This document shows positions 25,830 to 36,121 of a DNA stretch of 64,000 bases, piece after piece. How positions within the stretch are numbered: position 1 is the first letter of the stretch; every line of letters begins with the position of its first letter. The stretch comes from Acanthochlamys bracteata (lineage: Eukaryota > Streptophyta > Magnoliopsida > Pandanales > Velloziaceae), in the NCBI GenBank assembly GCA_019914995.1, contig CM034134.1:8316463-8380462 (forward strand), written 5' to 3'. The notes below the pieces were generated by a model, which was given only the letters and a program-made list of their open reading frames with translations, did not search any database and was not told where the DNA came from. The translations under genes were made by a program, and so were the position numbers.

Positions 25830-28024
25830 TTATCCTCTCTGCAATGGTTTCTTGAGTTTGGAACTGGATGCTAATCCCTTTCCGCTTGTACTTAAAGGCC
25901 TCGAGAAACTGCAGAACAAAAAGTGAGACATGACCATTATATGGCAGAATGTTGCTATAAGAAATATTACCCTAATATTTTCCCTGATAACCCTTGCCAT
26001 GACATTCCTACGAAGTTCCCTTTTACAAGGTAATTAGCAACATACACGTTACAACTTGGATCTTATAAACCTCATTCTAAATCGTAGAGTCATCCCCATC
26101 CTTTATCCTCCACCTAGATGACAACAAGCACAAAGACCATATGAAAACACTGTTTCACTCGCTTTTGTGCCACAATGATCCACCAAAATCACCACGGGCA
26201 TATTTGTTTAACTACGTGAAGACGTGATGGAGCTATAAGGTGAGTGTTCTAGTTAAAAAGCCAACACCCATAAGATCAGATTTCCAGATGATCTTTCATG
26301 GTAACCACCAGTAAGATCATTATCCTTGTGGATTCTTCTCTTACTCATGGGCCCTTAGGTGAGTCAGTGCGCTGCTGGTACTCGATCTGGCATAGTCTCC
26401 AAGAGATAATTCACTCTTGATTTATTCCACAGTAAAGAGCAAGCTTTTGCGGGCAGAATATGTGTTAAGTAACAATAGGTGGAGAAATCTAGAGACATTG
26501 CATGAGCTAGGTAATAGTGCTTGCATAGTGGTAATAAATTGGGATTTAGCCCAACCACAGAACATGGCCAAATGAGTGTGGTAGTGCTGGAGAACAAGGC
26601 TTTTTGTTGACCAAATTGATTGATACAAGAATATAATGAAAATGTGAAGACACGCAGAGCAATGAAACGATCAGTGTTAAATATGGAAAAAGCAGTTTCA
26701 AACTGTAAAATCATGCAAGATGCAGAAATCATGACACGGATGACAAACACTTGATAAATTATCAAATAGCATACCAGAATGCACGGTATTTAAAGTAATC
26801 AAGTTTTGATGTGCAAAGCAAAATGTATTTACCTTTGAGAATATGTGGTTGTTCTCTGTACAGTAGTTTTTTTCATGATAGCATGCGCTCTTGCTTGAGT
26901 TGCCTCAGGGCTGCGCAAAAATTTTACCCTTCCTCAGAAACAAAAATTACAAAAGACTAGATGTAAACATGGCTGATATGTTAACATTGACACCTCTTAA
27001 GAAACTCAAGTTTTGCCTTCTTCATCAAATTTGGCTTGCCCGAAAGGTGGTAAGATGGTCCACTTCCTGCTAAGTACTCCAAAGTTAAAGAGTTCCAGGT
27101 AAAAAATGTGCTAACTTTGTTTAGTAGCAGAAGGCCAGTGCAGAACATAGAACGAGTCATAATATAGCATACCTCCCCAAAAGCTTCTTTTATTGCTTGC
27201 AGGTGGCACTTTTGAACAAATTTGAATTTGACGACTTTGTTTTTCTACAAGAAGGAAATTCAGAAACATGAGTTTCATAATCTCCAATGGACAAACTCCT
27301 TTCCATCAAATTGTCAATCATAGTCAACAAGTTTTCTATAAAAAATATTAGTATTTTCCTATTATGATCTAAAGAGGCCAATAAAGAAAGAACACATCTA
27401 AGATGAATCACAAATTGAGTACTACATGGTTCAAAAACTTACGTGCTCCAACTTCTGCAAAACGCTTTCTAAATCTTTCCACACATTTGCTTTGAAACTC
27501 TTGCTGCACCTTTGATTTTGCCTAAATGACACAATTTATCCAAACGTCAGTAACAAGAATTTTCCACTAAATCATCTGCAGTTGATTTTATTCAGATAAA
27601 ACCATCAAAACTCAACATAAAATGGAAAGGTATGCACCTCATATAGCTGTCTCCATTTGAATTGAACATTCTTCTTTCTCATTTTCTCGATAACCTCGTT
27701 CGCATTTTTAACTCCAAACTCCTTCTCATAAAATCTCTTCCACAGCAAATCCGTCACAGGGCTCAAGTCCCTCCCCTGAAACCACAAGTAATTCATATAT
27801 CAGATAAACGACTAAACACAGATCTATGTAAAGCAAAGAATTCTCTTAATTTTCACCAGAGTGGATTTCTCAATGTTCATCAACTGGTCAACTGTACAGT
27901 GAGGTAAAATGTCCTTCAACAAGTAAAGATCCACTTCACCGACGTCTCTGATGTACCGAAGATTATCTATAGCTGTTCGGAGACACATTTCTAGTAACGT
28001 TGGGATCTTTCTCATCTCTTCCAT
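25830..28024 (-). CDS. ELOA: Elongin A (transcription elongation factor SIII subunit A)
   Basis: Seven exons on the minus strand join in frame: 28024-27857, 27775-27638, 27521-27443, 27244-27173, 27069-26994, 26910-26833 and 25908-25830, giving 229 aa. Elongin A stimulates RNA polymerase II elongation and, through its BC-box, can join elongin B/C-cullin ligases. A BC-box match (T-L-xxx-C-xxx-A) is at residues 9-18 (TLLEMCLRTA). The family core follows, with HCTVDQLMNIE, GRDLSPVTDLLWKRFYEKEF and FKWRQLYE. The C-terminal half is basic and serine-rich (KQSRQIQICSKVPPASNKR, SFWG), as expected of plant members of about this size. A probable leader intron (28456-28058) lies upstream of the ATG, and the promoter carries site II motifs. 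The sixth intron is long, about 920 bp. Confidence 0.88.
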
Positions 28025-28072
28025 CTTACTGACCTTGATTCTTATTAATGTTTCACTCTAAAGAGCTAAACA
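27993..28072. repeat. Elongin A start-codon region, duplicated just upstream
   Basis: This segment covers the start codon and the first few codons of elongin A. It matches 28147-28230 inside the leader intron. Shared words on the plus strand are GTAAC, GGGATCTTTCT, ATCTTA, CCTTGATTCTT, TAATSTTTCA and CTCTARAGA. It is a local tandem duplication of about 155 bp period, now diverged. Confidence 0.55.
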
Positions 28073-28146
28073 TATGAAAAGGCATACAAAAAAAAAGTCA
28101 AAAAAAATCAAACACAGAACAAAATTTATACGGTCATCCAATTAAT

Positions 28147-28230
28147 CAGTAACAAAGCCGGGATCTTTCTTATTGCTACATCTTATCAACCTTGATTCTT
28201 CCTAATCTTTCAGTCTAGAGAATAAAACAA
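28147..28230. repeat. Decayed copy of the elongin A start region in its leader intron
   Basis: This is the partner of 27993-28072. Its ATG equivalent (minus strand, near 28180) is followed at once by a TAG codon, so it cannot start the protein. It lies inside the proposed leader intron and would be spliced out. Confidence 0.5.
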
Positions 28231-28628
28231 ATAAAATTATCGGAAAATTTTCACCAATTAATCATAATAAAACTTTATTCTTCTCGAAGCAAGAAAACAA
28301 GAAAGAAATTCAAAATTGGGTAAAATTATGTCCAACAGATTGATCTAAATAAAAATTGATCAAAAGAGAACAGAGGAAGCTTATTAGAAAAACAACTAAT
28401 TTCTATGAAGAAAAAGACAAAAAAAAAAAGAAACATAGAGAGTAAAAATATCTCACCTGGTGAGCTGGTGATTCTCAGAGAGAATAAAATCCAAGTAAGA
28501 AATCAATTCTTGAAATTTTGTGTATAATTTTTCTCTCTCCGTTCTTTTGTTGTTTGATGATTTTGCTCATCCACCAAGAACACGAAAGCCACCATCAGAT
28601 TACAGAAGAATTAGTTTATATTCTTTTA

Positions 28629-28678
28629 GGCCTGGGCTTTTCTACTAGCTGGGCCTTTAACAAAAACAGCAAGCCCAC
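28629..28678 (-). promoter_or_regulatory. Site II motif cluster in the elongin A promoter
   Basis: TGGGCT at 28633-28638, TGGGCC at 28650-28655 and AGCCCA at 28672-28677 lie about 180 bp upstream of the proposed leader donor of the minus-strand elongin A gene. Such clusters are typical of constitutively expressed plant genes and are bound by class I TCP factors. Confidence 0.45.
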
Positions 28679-28739
28679 AACAACGGAAAATTTGCTTTTA
28701 TTCAATTTAATTTTTAGAGAGAATAACTGATAATGAGAA

Positions 28740-28990
28740 AACAAAAAAAGAATATATTTTCAACATTAACAATTCTTGTTTGTACATTTTTTCTTCATTA
28801 CAAAAAGAAAGTAGAGAATATAACATTAAATTCATATAGATCAACATCTATGAATGAATTCATTAAATTCATATAGATCAATTTGTGGCGCATAATGATC
28901 CAGCTTACCGATTAAAACTACAACATAGTCGGCAATTTACATTAGCGAATTAATATAGATCAACTTGTATAGATCAATCTGCCTTGAGAT
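28740..28990. other. Intergenic DNA with short ATATAGATCAA repeats
   Basis: No gene is visible. The words ATATAGATCAA and TATAGATCAA recur at about 28837, 28873, 28953 and 28968, giving a loosely repetitive stretch between elongin A and the SBH remnant. Confidence 0.4.
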
Positions 28991-28994
28991 CGAT

Positions 28995-29033
28995 CTCGTG
29001 AACCTTGCTCCTCGCTATATTATATATACTGGT
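28995..29033 (+). other. Fragment of SBH upstream DNA shared with 53903-53945
   Basis: CTCGTGAACCTTGCTC followed by CTCGCTATATTATATATACT is nearly identical to the reverse complement of 53903-53945, about 1 kb upstream of the minus-strand gene SBH-C. Here it lies about 250 bp upstream of the truncated SBH coding piece. It therefore marks the 5' flank of a duplicated SBH-C-type unit from which the promoter-to-mid-exon part has been deleted. Confidence 0.5.
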
Positions 29034-29201
29034 TATAGTTAGCATGACAATAATGTATCTCGAATAAATTTTCGATTCATATTTCAAAATAATAAATTCA
29101 TCTTCACCCAACCATATATGTCTGCTTATTCATGGACCAACATATATGAATTCTAGCTTGTCTCTTTCCTTATTGTTTACCTCTTAGCTCTAGTTCTTAA
29201 T

Positions 29202-29699
29202 GTGAGATGGAGGCATAATATATTTTTTAAAATATTGGAACTACTAAAAAATTCTTGTACAAGCACGGAGGCAAACAAGTTCTTGTACAAGAACTTCAAC
29301 TCAAAGCACCACGGACTCATCCTACCTTATGCCTTTGGTGCCCTGTATTATAACCCCATAGCGGGACTCATTTTCGATACGATCGGATCGATTCTTGCGT
29401 GTTTGTTCTCCGGCATGAGTCCGAAGACAAGAACATACTTCTTCTCTTTTTCGGTAATCAAGACCCTCGATGATCATTCCAGTCTTTACCTGCCATGGAA
29501 CCCTCTGCAGTTCTTGTTCAGGAACAATGTTGCCTTCCATGGCATACACCACCAGCTTAAGGGCAATAAGTACAACTATTCTCAGCCGTTCTTCGTCGCC
29601 TGGGATAAGATACTTGGAACTTACATGCCTTTCACAGTCGAGAAGAGGGAGGGTGGAGGATTTGAAAGCCAGACCTATCAAAGACGAGTAAGTAATTAA
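29202..29699 (+). pseudogene. Truncated SBH (sphingoid-base C4-hydroxylase) pseudogene
   Basis: From about 29269 the frame matches exon 2 of the SBH genes, best of all SBH-C, with motifs KFLYKNFNSKHHGLILPYAF, SSLYLPWNPLQFLFRNNVAF and HQLKGNKYNYSQPFF. Exon 1 and the first part of exon 2 are missing, including the HRYMH box. The second box has become N-S-K-H-H, losing its first histidine, and the third reads HGIHH. Near 29663 an extra base against SBH-B/C shifts the frame, replacing the usual GGFEARPIKD ending with GGFESQTYQRRVSN. A short TTCTTGTACAAG word is duplicated at the truncation edge. The catalytic centre is incomplete, so this copy should be inactive. Confidence 0.88.
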
Positions 29700-29848
29700 A
29701 AACTCTTGAAGTACAAGCACCGTTGACACCATGCATGCGCAGGCATGCGTGGATTCTATTACATGTCGTGTACTTTCTTCTTCTTTGTTCTTGTTAAGGG
29801 AATTAATATAAAGCCAAACTTCTAGTGAAAGTTTACCATAAAAGGTAA

Positions 29849-29962
29849 ACTATCTGCGTATATGTACCTTAAAAATAAAATAAAAAAGAGCAAGCTCTTC
29901 TTCTTAATATATAGAACACTCTCAGCACTGAGACACTAAAGATAGCTGCCAAGAAACCAAGA
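29849..29962 (+). promoter_or_regulatory. Orphan SBH-B-type promoter and leader
   Basis: This stretch matches the promoter and 5' UTR of SBH-B (reverse complement of about 49925-50036) almost base for base: TATCTGCGTATATGTACCTT, AGAGCAAGCTCTTCTTCTTA, ATATATAGAACACTCTCAGC and CGAGACA/TGAGACA. The TATA box TTAATATATAG is preserved. The match stops at CCAAGAAA, about 25 bases before the point where SBH-B has its ATG. After that the DNA is unrelated and leads into the GatA relic. There is no SBH reading frame downstream, so this is a promoter without its gene. Confidence 0.8.
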
Positions 29963-30074
29963 GAATGTAAATGCTGGGAATAAACCAAGAGAAAAAGAGA
30001 GCAACGAAACCTGTGTCATTGAAGTGATTTGCAAGTGAGGTAATTCCTGATATCTAAATGCCAATGCTAGATCG

Positions 30075-31590
30075 ATGTGACGAAAATAAACCCTCATTAC
30101 ATTCATGCTCTTGCAAGTGTGATGCGGCAGTCCTTATTGCAGATGCAACTCCTGCATCAACACCTTCTCCAAGCGTCTCTCGAATTAAACCTACCTTCAG
30201 TTCCTTAAGAGGTTTTGACTCTACGGTCTGTGGAAGTCAGCTAAGAAGCATAATCTGGGACTGGAAAGGGCAGACAATACTTCTCCCTACTACAATCCTC
30301 ATGCTTCTCTTTAAATATAACAACTTCAACTCCTAAGCGTGGAAAAGGGGACAATTTATCTCCTGTCTGAGTACAGAGAAATACAAAGCAATTTAAGGCC
30401 TTCAAATTCTTACGCGTTTACTGGTAGTAGCAGTGTCCAAAACAGATGAGCTGAAGCTTCGAATGACATCAATCATGAAGCATAAGCCATTAGTCGATAT
30501 CGATATGCACGACCATATGTTGGTTTCATCGTGGCAACTCCAGAAAGATGCTGGCTGCCTGACGCTGCCATCGGAATCACTTCCAAGAGACTAGACACTG
30601 CCTAGCGGATACAGCAGCAGCTGAACCTCCTCAAGAACCACCAGGAACTCGTGATACGTCCCAAGGATTAGCAGTAGCCTACAGAACAAAAAGATCTACC
30701 CCTCAAAATGAAGAAAAACAAAAACGAAAATCTTTAACCGAGTAAAATTGTACAAAGACCAACGTTTCTGATTGGCAATAAAACTTAGAACCAGAACAAT
30801 TCTTACACTAAATTGAAGATACCCAGATTGAAATTTCCAACTTTTTGATAAAAACCAACTTAACAATGACATCACAGTAAATACTAGAGATCATTAAAAG
30901 ACCAGTAACCAACAGATTTAACAAATTCCAACCACATCGAGCATATGAGGATGAAGATAAACTCCAAAGATCATTAAAAATATCATTAACCTACAAAACC
31001 AACAAACTTGCAACCGAATCAAAGTTACCATGAAGAAAGTTATACTTTACAACTCAACATAACAATGCCAATGACAAAATTCCGACCAAATCGAAGATGC
31101 CCATATCGAAATGTTTACAACTCAACATAACAATGCCAATGAAAATAAACTCCAGAGATCATTAAAATATCATGAACCTACAAATAACAACAAGATTCCA
31201 ACTAAATCAAAGAACTTTTTTAAACTTTGAAACACAACACAACAATGCCAATGACAAAAGCTCCTGGAAAGATTACAACTTGATGAAAACTCCGACAAAA
31301 AGATAGAAACTTTGTACCTGAAACCCAGATCCTTCAGTCGTGCTCCCCATTCCAACATCATCCAAATTCGTCTTCCCAACAAAAAGAGCTCCTAAATCCT
31401 TTAATTTCTTCACAGCAGTCGTCTCATAAGAAGGTCTATAACTCTCCAATTCTTCAACCCACCGGTCGACGGCTTCCAGCCGTACATATATTATCTAAAA
31501 CGCCAATAAAAATCCCGGCTAATGGCGGAACCAAAGAAGGTTCTTGACCAGCTTCAACAATGTTATCGACCGACCGACTCCCCGAGTGAA
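30075..31590 (-). pseudogene. Decayed GatA (Glu-tRNA(Gln) amidotransferase subunit A) gene
   Basis: Amidase-family blocks appear in order on the minus strand. About 31540-31490 gives [17 protein letters not shown]. About 31440-31322 gives [40 protein letters not shown] and FQ, ending at a GT donor. After a CTGTAG acceptor at about 30678 come ATANPWDVSRVPGGS, a TGA, then GGSAAAVSARQCLV, GSDSDGSVRQPASF, and MKPTYGRAYRYRLMAYAS. About 30225-30095 gives PLKELKVGLIRETLGEGVDA. In intact GatA, Lys of GKTN and two serines (GGSSGGS, GSDTGGS) form the catalytic triad of the organellar Gln-tRNA pathway. Here a stop replaces a residue of the GGSSGGS loop and at least three frameshifts follow. One intron is retained, so this is a genomic duplicate. 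Confidence 0.85.
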
Positions 31591-31599
31591 CGTTTGGCA

Positions 31600-33100
31600 A
31601 TTTTCATTTTAAGAAAACATTTGTGTCTTAAATAAATTTTAAAAGAAGTTATTTTGATAATGAATTCCAAACGTTGCCTGATTAATCTTGAACTGAGATA
31701 TGGAAGAAAGAATGAAGGGTGGGTTCGTTCTCGTAGAGAATAGAGAGTTGGGGAAGTGAATACGGAAGTAACATTGGTTTAGCCGAAGAGAAGTGAACGG
31801 CGGATAGAGAGGATTGATGAATGATTAAAGCGGCGCTGCTGCTACTCCGGTGATGATTGATGGAAGCAGCGGTGCAGAGCCATCGGTTCCTTGGCTTTGT
31901 TTTTCTTGTTCTTGTTCATCACTGGGTTCAATTTCAACTATAGCTCTTCGGATAAATAAGTTACTTCCTTCCAAAAAGTTTACGAAATTATAATCTATAT
32001 AATAACCAGAGTTTACAAATAAATTAAGATATTTTAATGATCAGATCTAATATTTTTCTTGATTTTAATCCGTAATCTACCACAGTTAAATTCTTTAATA
32101 AAAAATTAAAATTAGCAGAACAAAATTGATGCTTCGTTTGGATAGAAAACTTTCGAAGAGGATGTATGGTAATATTTATTATTACATAAGTCTTTCATGA
32201 TTTTTAACAAAATTTTATAGAAATTTACCAATTTTTTTAAAAATAAAATATATAAAAATTATACATTATAAATTTTATATACCATATTTAAAAAAAACTA
32301 ATTTTTATATTTATAAAACTAATTAATTAAAAATTTATAAATTTATACATATTTTAACTTTTCTAAATACTTGTCAATTAAAGTTTTCTTTTAATTAAAT
32401 GGTTTTTTTATCAATTTTTTTCAACTTATTTTATATATTTCAATTTGATATATAGATCAAGAGGCATTTTGGTATTGCGTTTTAAAAACTATTTTTATAA
32501 TTTTCAATTCATATTTTTAAATAATTTTTCAAATATTTATTTAAAAATTAAAAAATTATAAATAATAAAGTTTATTATTATTTATTTTATAAAATATAAA
32601 ACTCATTTTTTAATTAAAAAATACTTCTAAACATCACTAACAAGCCAAAAGAATTTATAAATCGATACATATAATATAAATATTTTAAATAAGCACGTGC
32701 AAGTGTTGCAACAGCACTTGTAAACTTTATTTATTCACCGCTCTATCAATTATCAAAGATAATTACATAAGTTTCAAATTTTGCTTTTTCTTTTTAAAAA
32801 GTTCAACTTTTTTTAAGCTAGTTAACTTTTTTGCTTAACAAAAACAACCTCAAGCTTCAAACTAATTCCTACCAAACCAACAACACCTTCTTCTTCTTCC
32901 CTTTGTTCTCATCGTTCGTAGTTCCCAAAGTTTTTTCTTTGTGGATCATAAAATTTTCTCCATTTTCTCTCAAATTTTTATTTGAAAAGTTCTAATCTCT
33001 GATAAGAAAAATGGCAGTGGTAATATAATCATTGCTCCGCTGAGCTCCTCGGTTCCCGTTTCTCTCTGTTTTTCTTGGTTGATCTCTTTCTGTTTCTCTC
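31600..33100. other. Intergenic region and KASIII promoter/leader
   Basis: The left part (to about 31920) may hold traces of the GatA relic's transit-peptide exon, for example a minus-strand MALHRCFHQSSP frame that soon stops, but I cannot confirm it. The rest is AT-rich, with a family 1 foldback copy at 32465-32640. The CT-rich stretch at 32885-33100 directly before the KASIII start is likely its leader. Confidence 0.4.
32465..32640. repeat. AT-rich foldback repeat, family 1 (reverse orientation)
   Basis: It starts TTTGGTATTGCGTTTTAAAA and ends AATACTTCTAAACATCAC, reversing the ends of other copies such as 50290-50490 (which ends AATGCCAAAC). The interior AT blocks follow the family order. 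It is non-coding and about 450 bp from the KASIII start. Confidence 0.45.
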
Positions 33101-36100
33101 ATGGCGACTGTTAATGGAATCGTTTCACCTGGAGTTAAGTGGAGAACTTCGATTCCTATACGTGTTTCACGATCTGGAAGGGATGTGTGGGGCCCGCAGC
33201 TTGCAGGGAAGATGGTCCGTTGCCGTGCCACCATTGAGGATCATGTTGTTGGAGCCGCTTCTGCTGCTCAACAATCTAAGCCCAGGTTGCCAAGGTGGAT
33301 TTTAAATTGTGTTTTTCTTTGAGAAAAAAATTGGATTAAAGCTGTGGGTTTTATTGTTGTGTATGAATTAAATATGTGATTTTTACTGACCTTTTGGATT
33401 AAAGATGCGATTTTTTTTTATTTTTTTAGATTAAAGATGGGATTTTATTTTTACTTTAATTTTTATTCTAGTTTATTTTATCTATTTATTTATTTATTTG
33501 GATTGAAGGTGTGAATTTTATGGATCATATTGGCGTTTTAGTGTATATTTTTTTGAATGATATTTTCAACCTGTTTCTGGTAAATGTGCAATTTTGTTTA
33601 AAAGTTTGAATTGTTTTGTTTCGTTTGATAAGAGATGAGTGTTGGTTGTTTCATTGATCCCTTTTGTTGGTGTAACTAATATTACCCTGAGATCTGGTTC
33701 TCTGTGTAGTAGAAGTACTGATTCAGCTTGGATTAATCGGGTTTGGGATTCCAAATTGGATTTCGCGTGCACACTTAACTCCATTAGATTGCTTCAGTTA
33801 CAGTCTCCATTCTTGTGCATTAGTTTATGCTAGTCTAACTACAGGCAATCCTATTGTTGAACTATGCATATGAAACTTTTCTGTGAATGTATGCTGATGA
33901 CATTTGTTTGGTTTACAGGCTTGTAGGAAATGGTTCTAAGCTCGTTGGAAGTGGTTCAGCTGTACCGAAGTTTCTGATATCCAATGAGGATCTCGCGCAA
34001 ATTGTTGATACTTCAGATGAATGGATTTCTGTTCGTACAGGAATCCGTAACCGGAGAATTCTTACAGGTATGGCAATGTTAAAAGAAACCATGTGTTGGA
34101 ATAATACTTCAAGTTGTACAGTCAGGGTAATTCGAAAAGTATAACTGTTAGTGGAGGTTGGTGAGATGAACATCTATTCAAGTTTATGTATGAGTATATG
34201 TGAGCTTATACGAGTTTATGTATGAGTATATATGAGCTTCAGTGCAGCATATGTTTTGATGATATATTCGTTTGGGCTTGCGGAAGTATTCATCTGATTA
34301 CCCTGATTCCACAAAACCTTGCAGGAGACGAAAGCTTGACTAGCTTATCAGTAGAGGCAGCAAAGGGAGCTCTCCAAATGGCCCAAGTTGAGGCTGACGA
34401 TGTTGATCTCATTATCATGTGCACATCCACTCCAGATGATCTTTTCGGTGGTGGTGCTCAAGTATGCCTTTGAAACACTCCTTTTGTATATTACAAATTT
34501 ATAATTGTATCATGTTGGAAAATAGTATTCTAGCAGTTAAGAGCAATGCTCAACTATACTGGCAGTGATAGTCTCTTTCCGTAAGTTTTAGAAACAAGTT
34601 AATTCAGATTTCAATTGCATCCTAGAGGTAGCATATAGTTTAAGTATAGTAATGAGGATGCTTACATTTTCTTTTGTATTCTTTCACCTTTAAACAATTC
34701 AGCATCCTTGAACATTTACTTACAGTTGTCTATCATTTACGAAAAAGTTGTTGAGGCATTTATAAGGTTTGCAATTGAGCTCCTTGATTATGCATTTGAG
34801 TGCAGGTTCAAAGAGACCTAGGTTGCAGAAATGCATGGGCCTTTGATGTTACTGCAGCATGTAGCGGTTTTCTTGTTGGCCTACTTACAGCCACTAGATT
34901 TATTAATGGTTGGTATGCTGTGCTTTTGCTTGGGGTTTTATCTTAATCTACAAGACAAACCTTTGCTGCTTGACTGACAGGTGGTGGATATCGGAATGTC
35001 CTGGTAATTGGAGCGGATGCTCTTTCAAGATATGTGGATTGGACAGATCGAGGCACATGCATTCTTTTTGGTGATGCTGCTGGTTCTGTATTGGTAAAGG
35101 TATAACTCTGATCCTATTTTTCTGGAAATTTACCTGTTATATATAACTCAAAAAAATGTGTGGAATGCATTGCCAGTCTTGTGCAGTCTTTAGCCTTTTG
35201 GTTGTTAATCTTATTTCGGCTTTCTTCCACTATTCTTCATGAATTTTGTCTAGGATAGACTGAACCAATTGCTGAAAGAATTAGACTTTGCTCTACTATT
35301 ATACTGCACTGTCTCGTTAAACTTCTAGCGTATCTCACAGGCCTGTGGCACTGAGGAAGATGGCTTGCTTGGCTTTGATTTGCATAGTGATGGCCACGGA
35401 CAAAGGTGTAAACCCTTATCTCCTAGTCAGGATATATATAGCACTTTATTACTAAATTCGCGTTGTTACTTTACATTCATTACTGCTCTTGTATGATTGC
35501 AGACATCTACATGCTATATCAAGATGTGATGACGATAAGATCCTCTCTAACACAAACGGGTCAGCTATGTTTCCGCCAAAGAAGTCGACTTTTTCTTGTA
35601 TTCAAATGAACGGCAAGGAGGTTTTCCGATTTGCTGTGCGATGTGTGCCTCAATCTATCGAAGCTTCACTACATCAAGCTGGACTCCGCGGTTCAAGCAT
35701 TAATTGGCTGCTACTTCACCAGGTATACATCACTCTTGAGCTCCGTCTTGTCCTTATCTAATGAGTGCTGTTCTGATTTATAGTTATCCTTAGTTAGACC
35801 TGAATAACATGAAGTATACTATACTGAGAAGCACTAAGAGCTTAATGACTGTATGATAAGTTCAATCGAGAAATTGAAGCAATGACTTTTACGCTGTAGG
35901 CAAACCAAAGGATCATAGACGCAGTGGCTACACGTCTTGAGATCCCATCAGAAAAGGTGATCTCAAATTTGGCCAACTACGGGAACACAAGTGCAGCGTC
36001 CATTCCACTAGCTCTAGACGAAGCAGTACGAAGCGGAAAGGTTAAAGCTGGCGATACTATTGCTGCTGCTGGATTTGGAGCTGGTCTAACCTGGGGCTCC

Positions 36101-36121
36101 GCTATATTAAAGTGGGGATGA
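33101..36121 (+). CDS. KASIII: 3-oxoacyl-ACP synthase III, plastid (KASIII)
   Basis: Eight exons join in frame: 33101-33294, 33919-34067, 34325-34461, 34806-34908, 34981-35099, 35341-35405, 35503-35722 and 35900-36121, giving 402 aa, the usual plant length. KASIII (FabH) starts plastid fatty acid synthesis by condensing acetyl-CoA with malonyl-ACP. The first 60 or so residues are a Ser/Arg-rich, acid-poor transit peptide, followed by the core [12 protein letters not shown]. The full catalytic triad is visible: Cys179 in DVTAACSGF, His328 in LLHQANQRI and Asn358 in [10 protein letters not shown]. The ACP/CoA-binding motif [12 protein letters not shown] (plants usually have GAAPQ) and the C-terminal [11 protein letters not shown] are present. 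Exon 1 ends at the second of two possible AG/GT donors, chosen because it keeps the frame. No lesions are seen, and no other fatty acid synthesis gene is adjacent. Confidence 0.93.

Noticed and set aside
26364..26765. 133-codon minus-strand frame within the elongin A sixth intron
   Set aside because: It lies wholly inside an intron, does not fit the splice phases and resembles no known family.
30058..30336. 92-codon plus-strand frame just after the orphan SBH promoter
   Set aside because: It is tempting as a new gene captured by the promoter, but the minus strand reads as the GatA C-terminal part and the plus frame has no recognisable features. Only transcript data could revive it.
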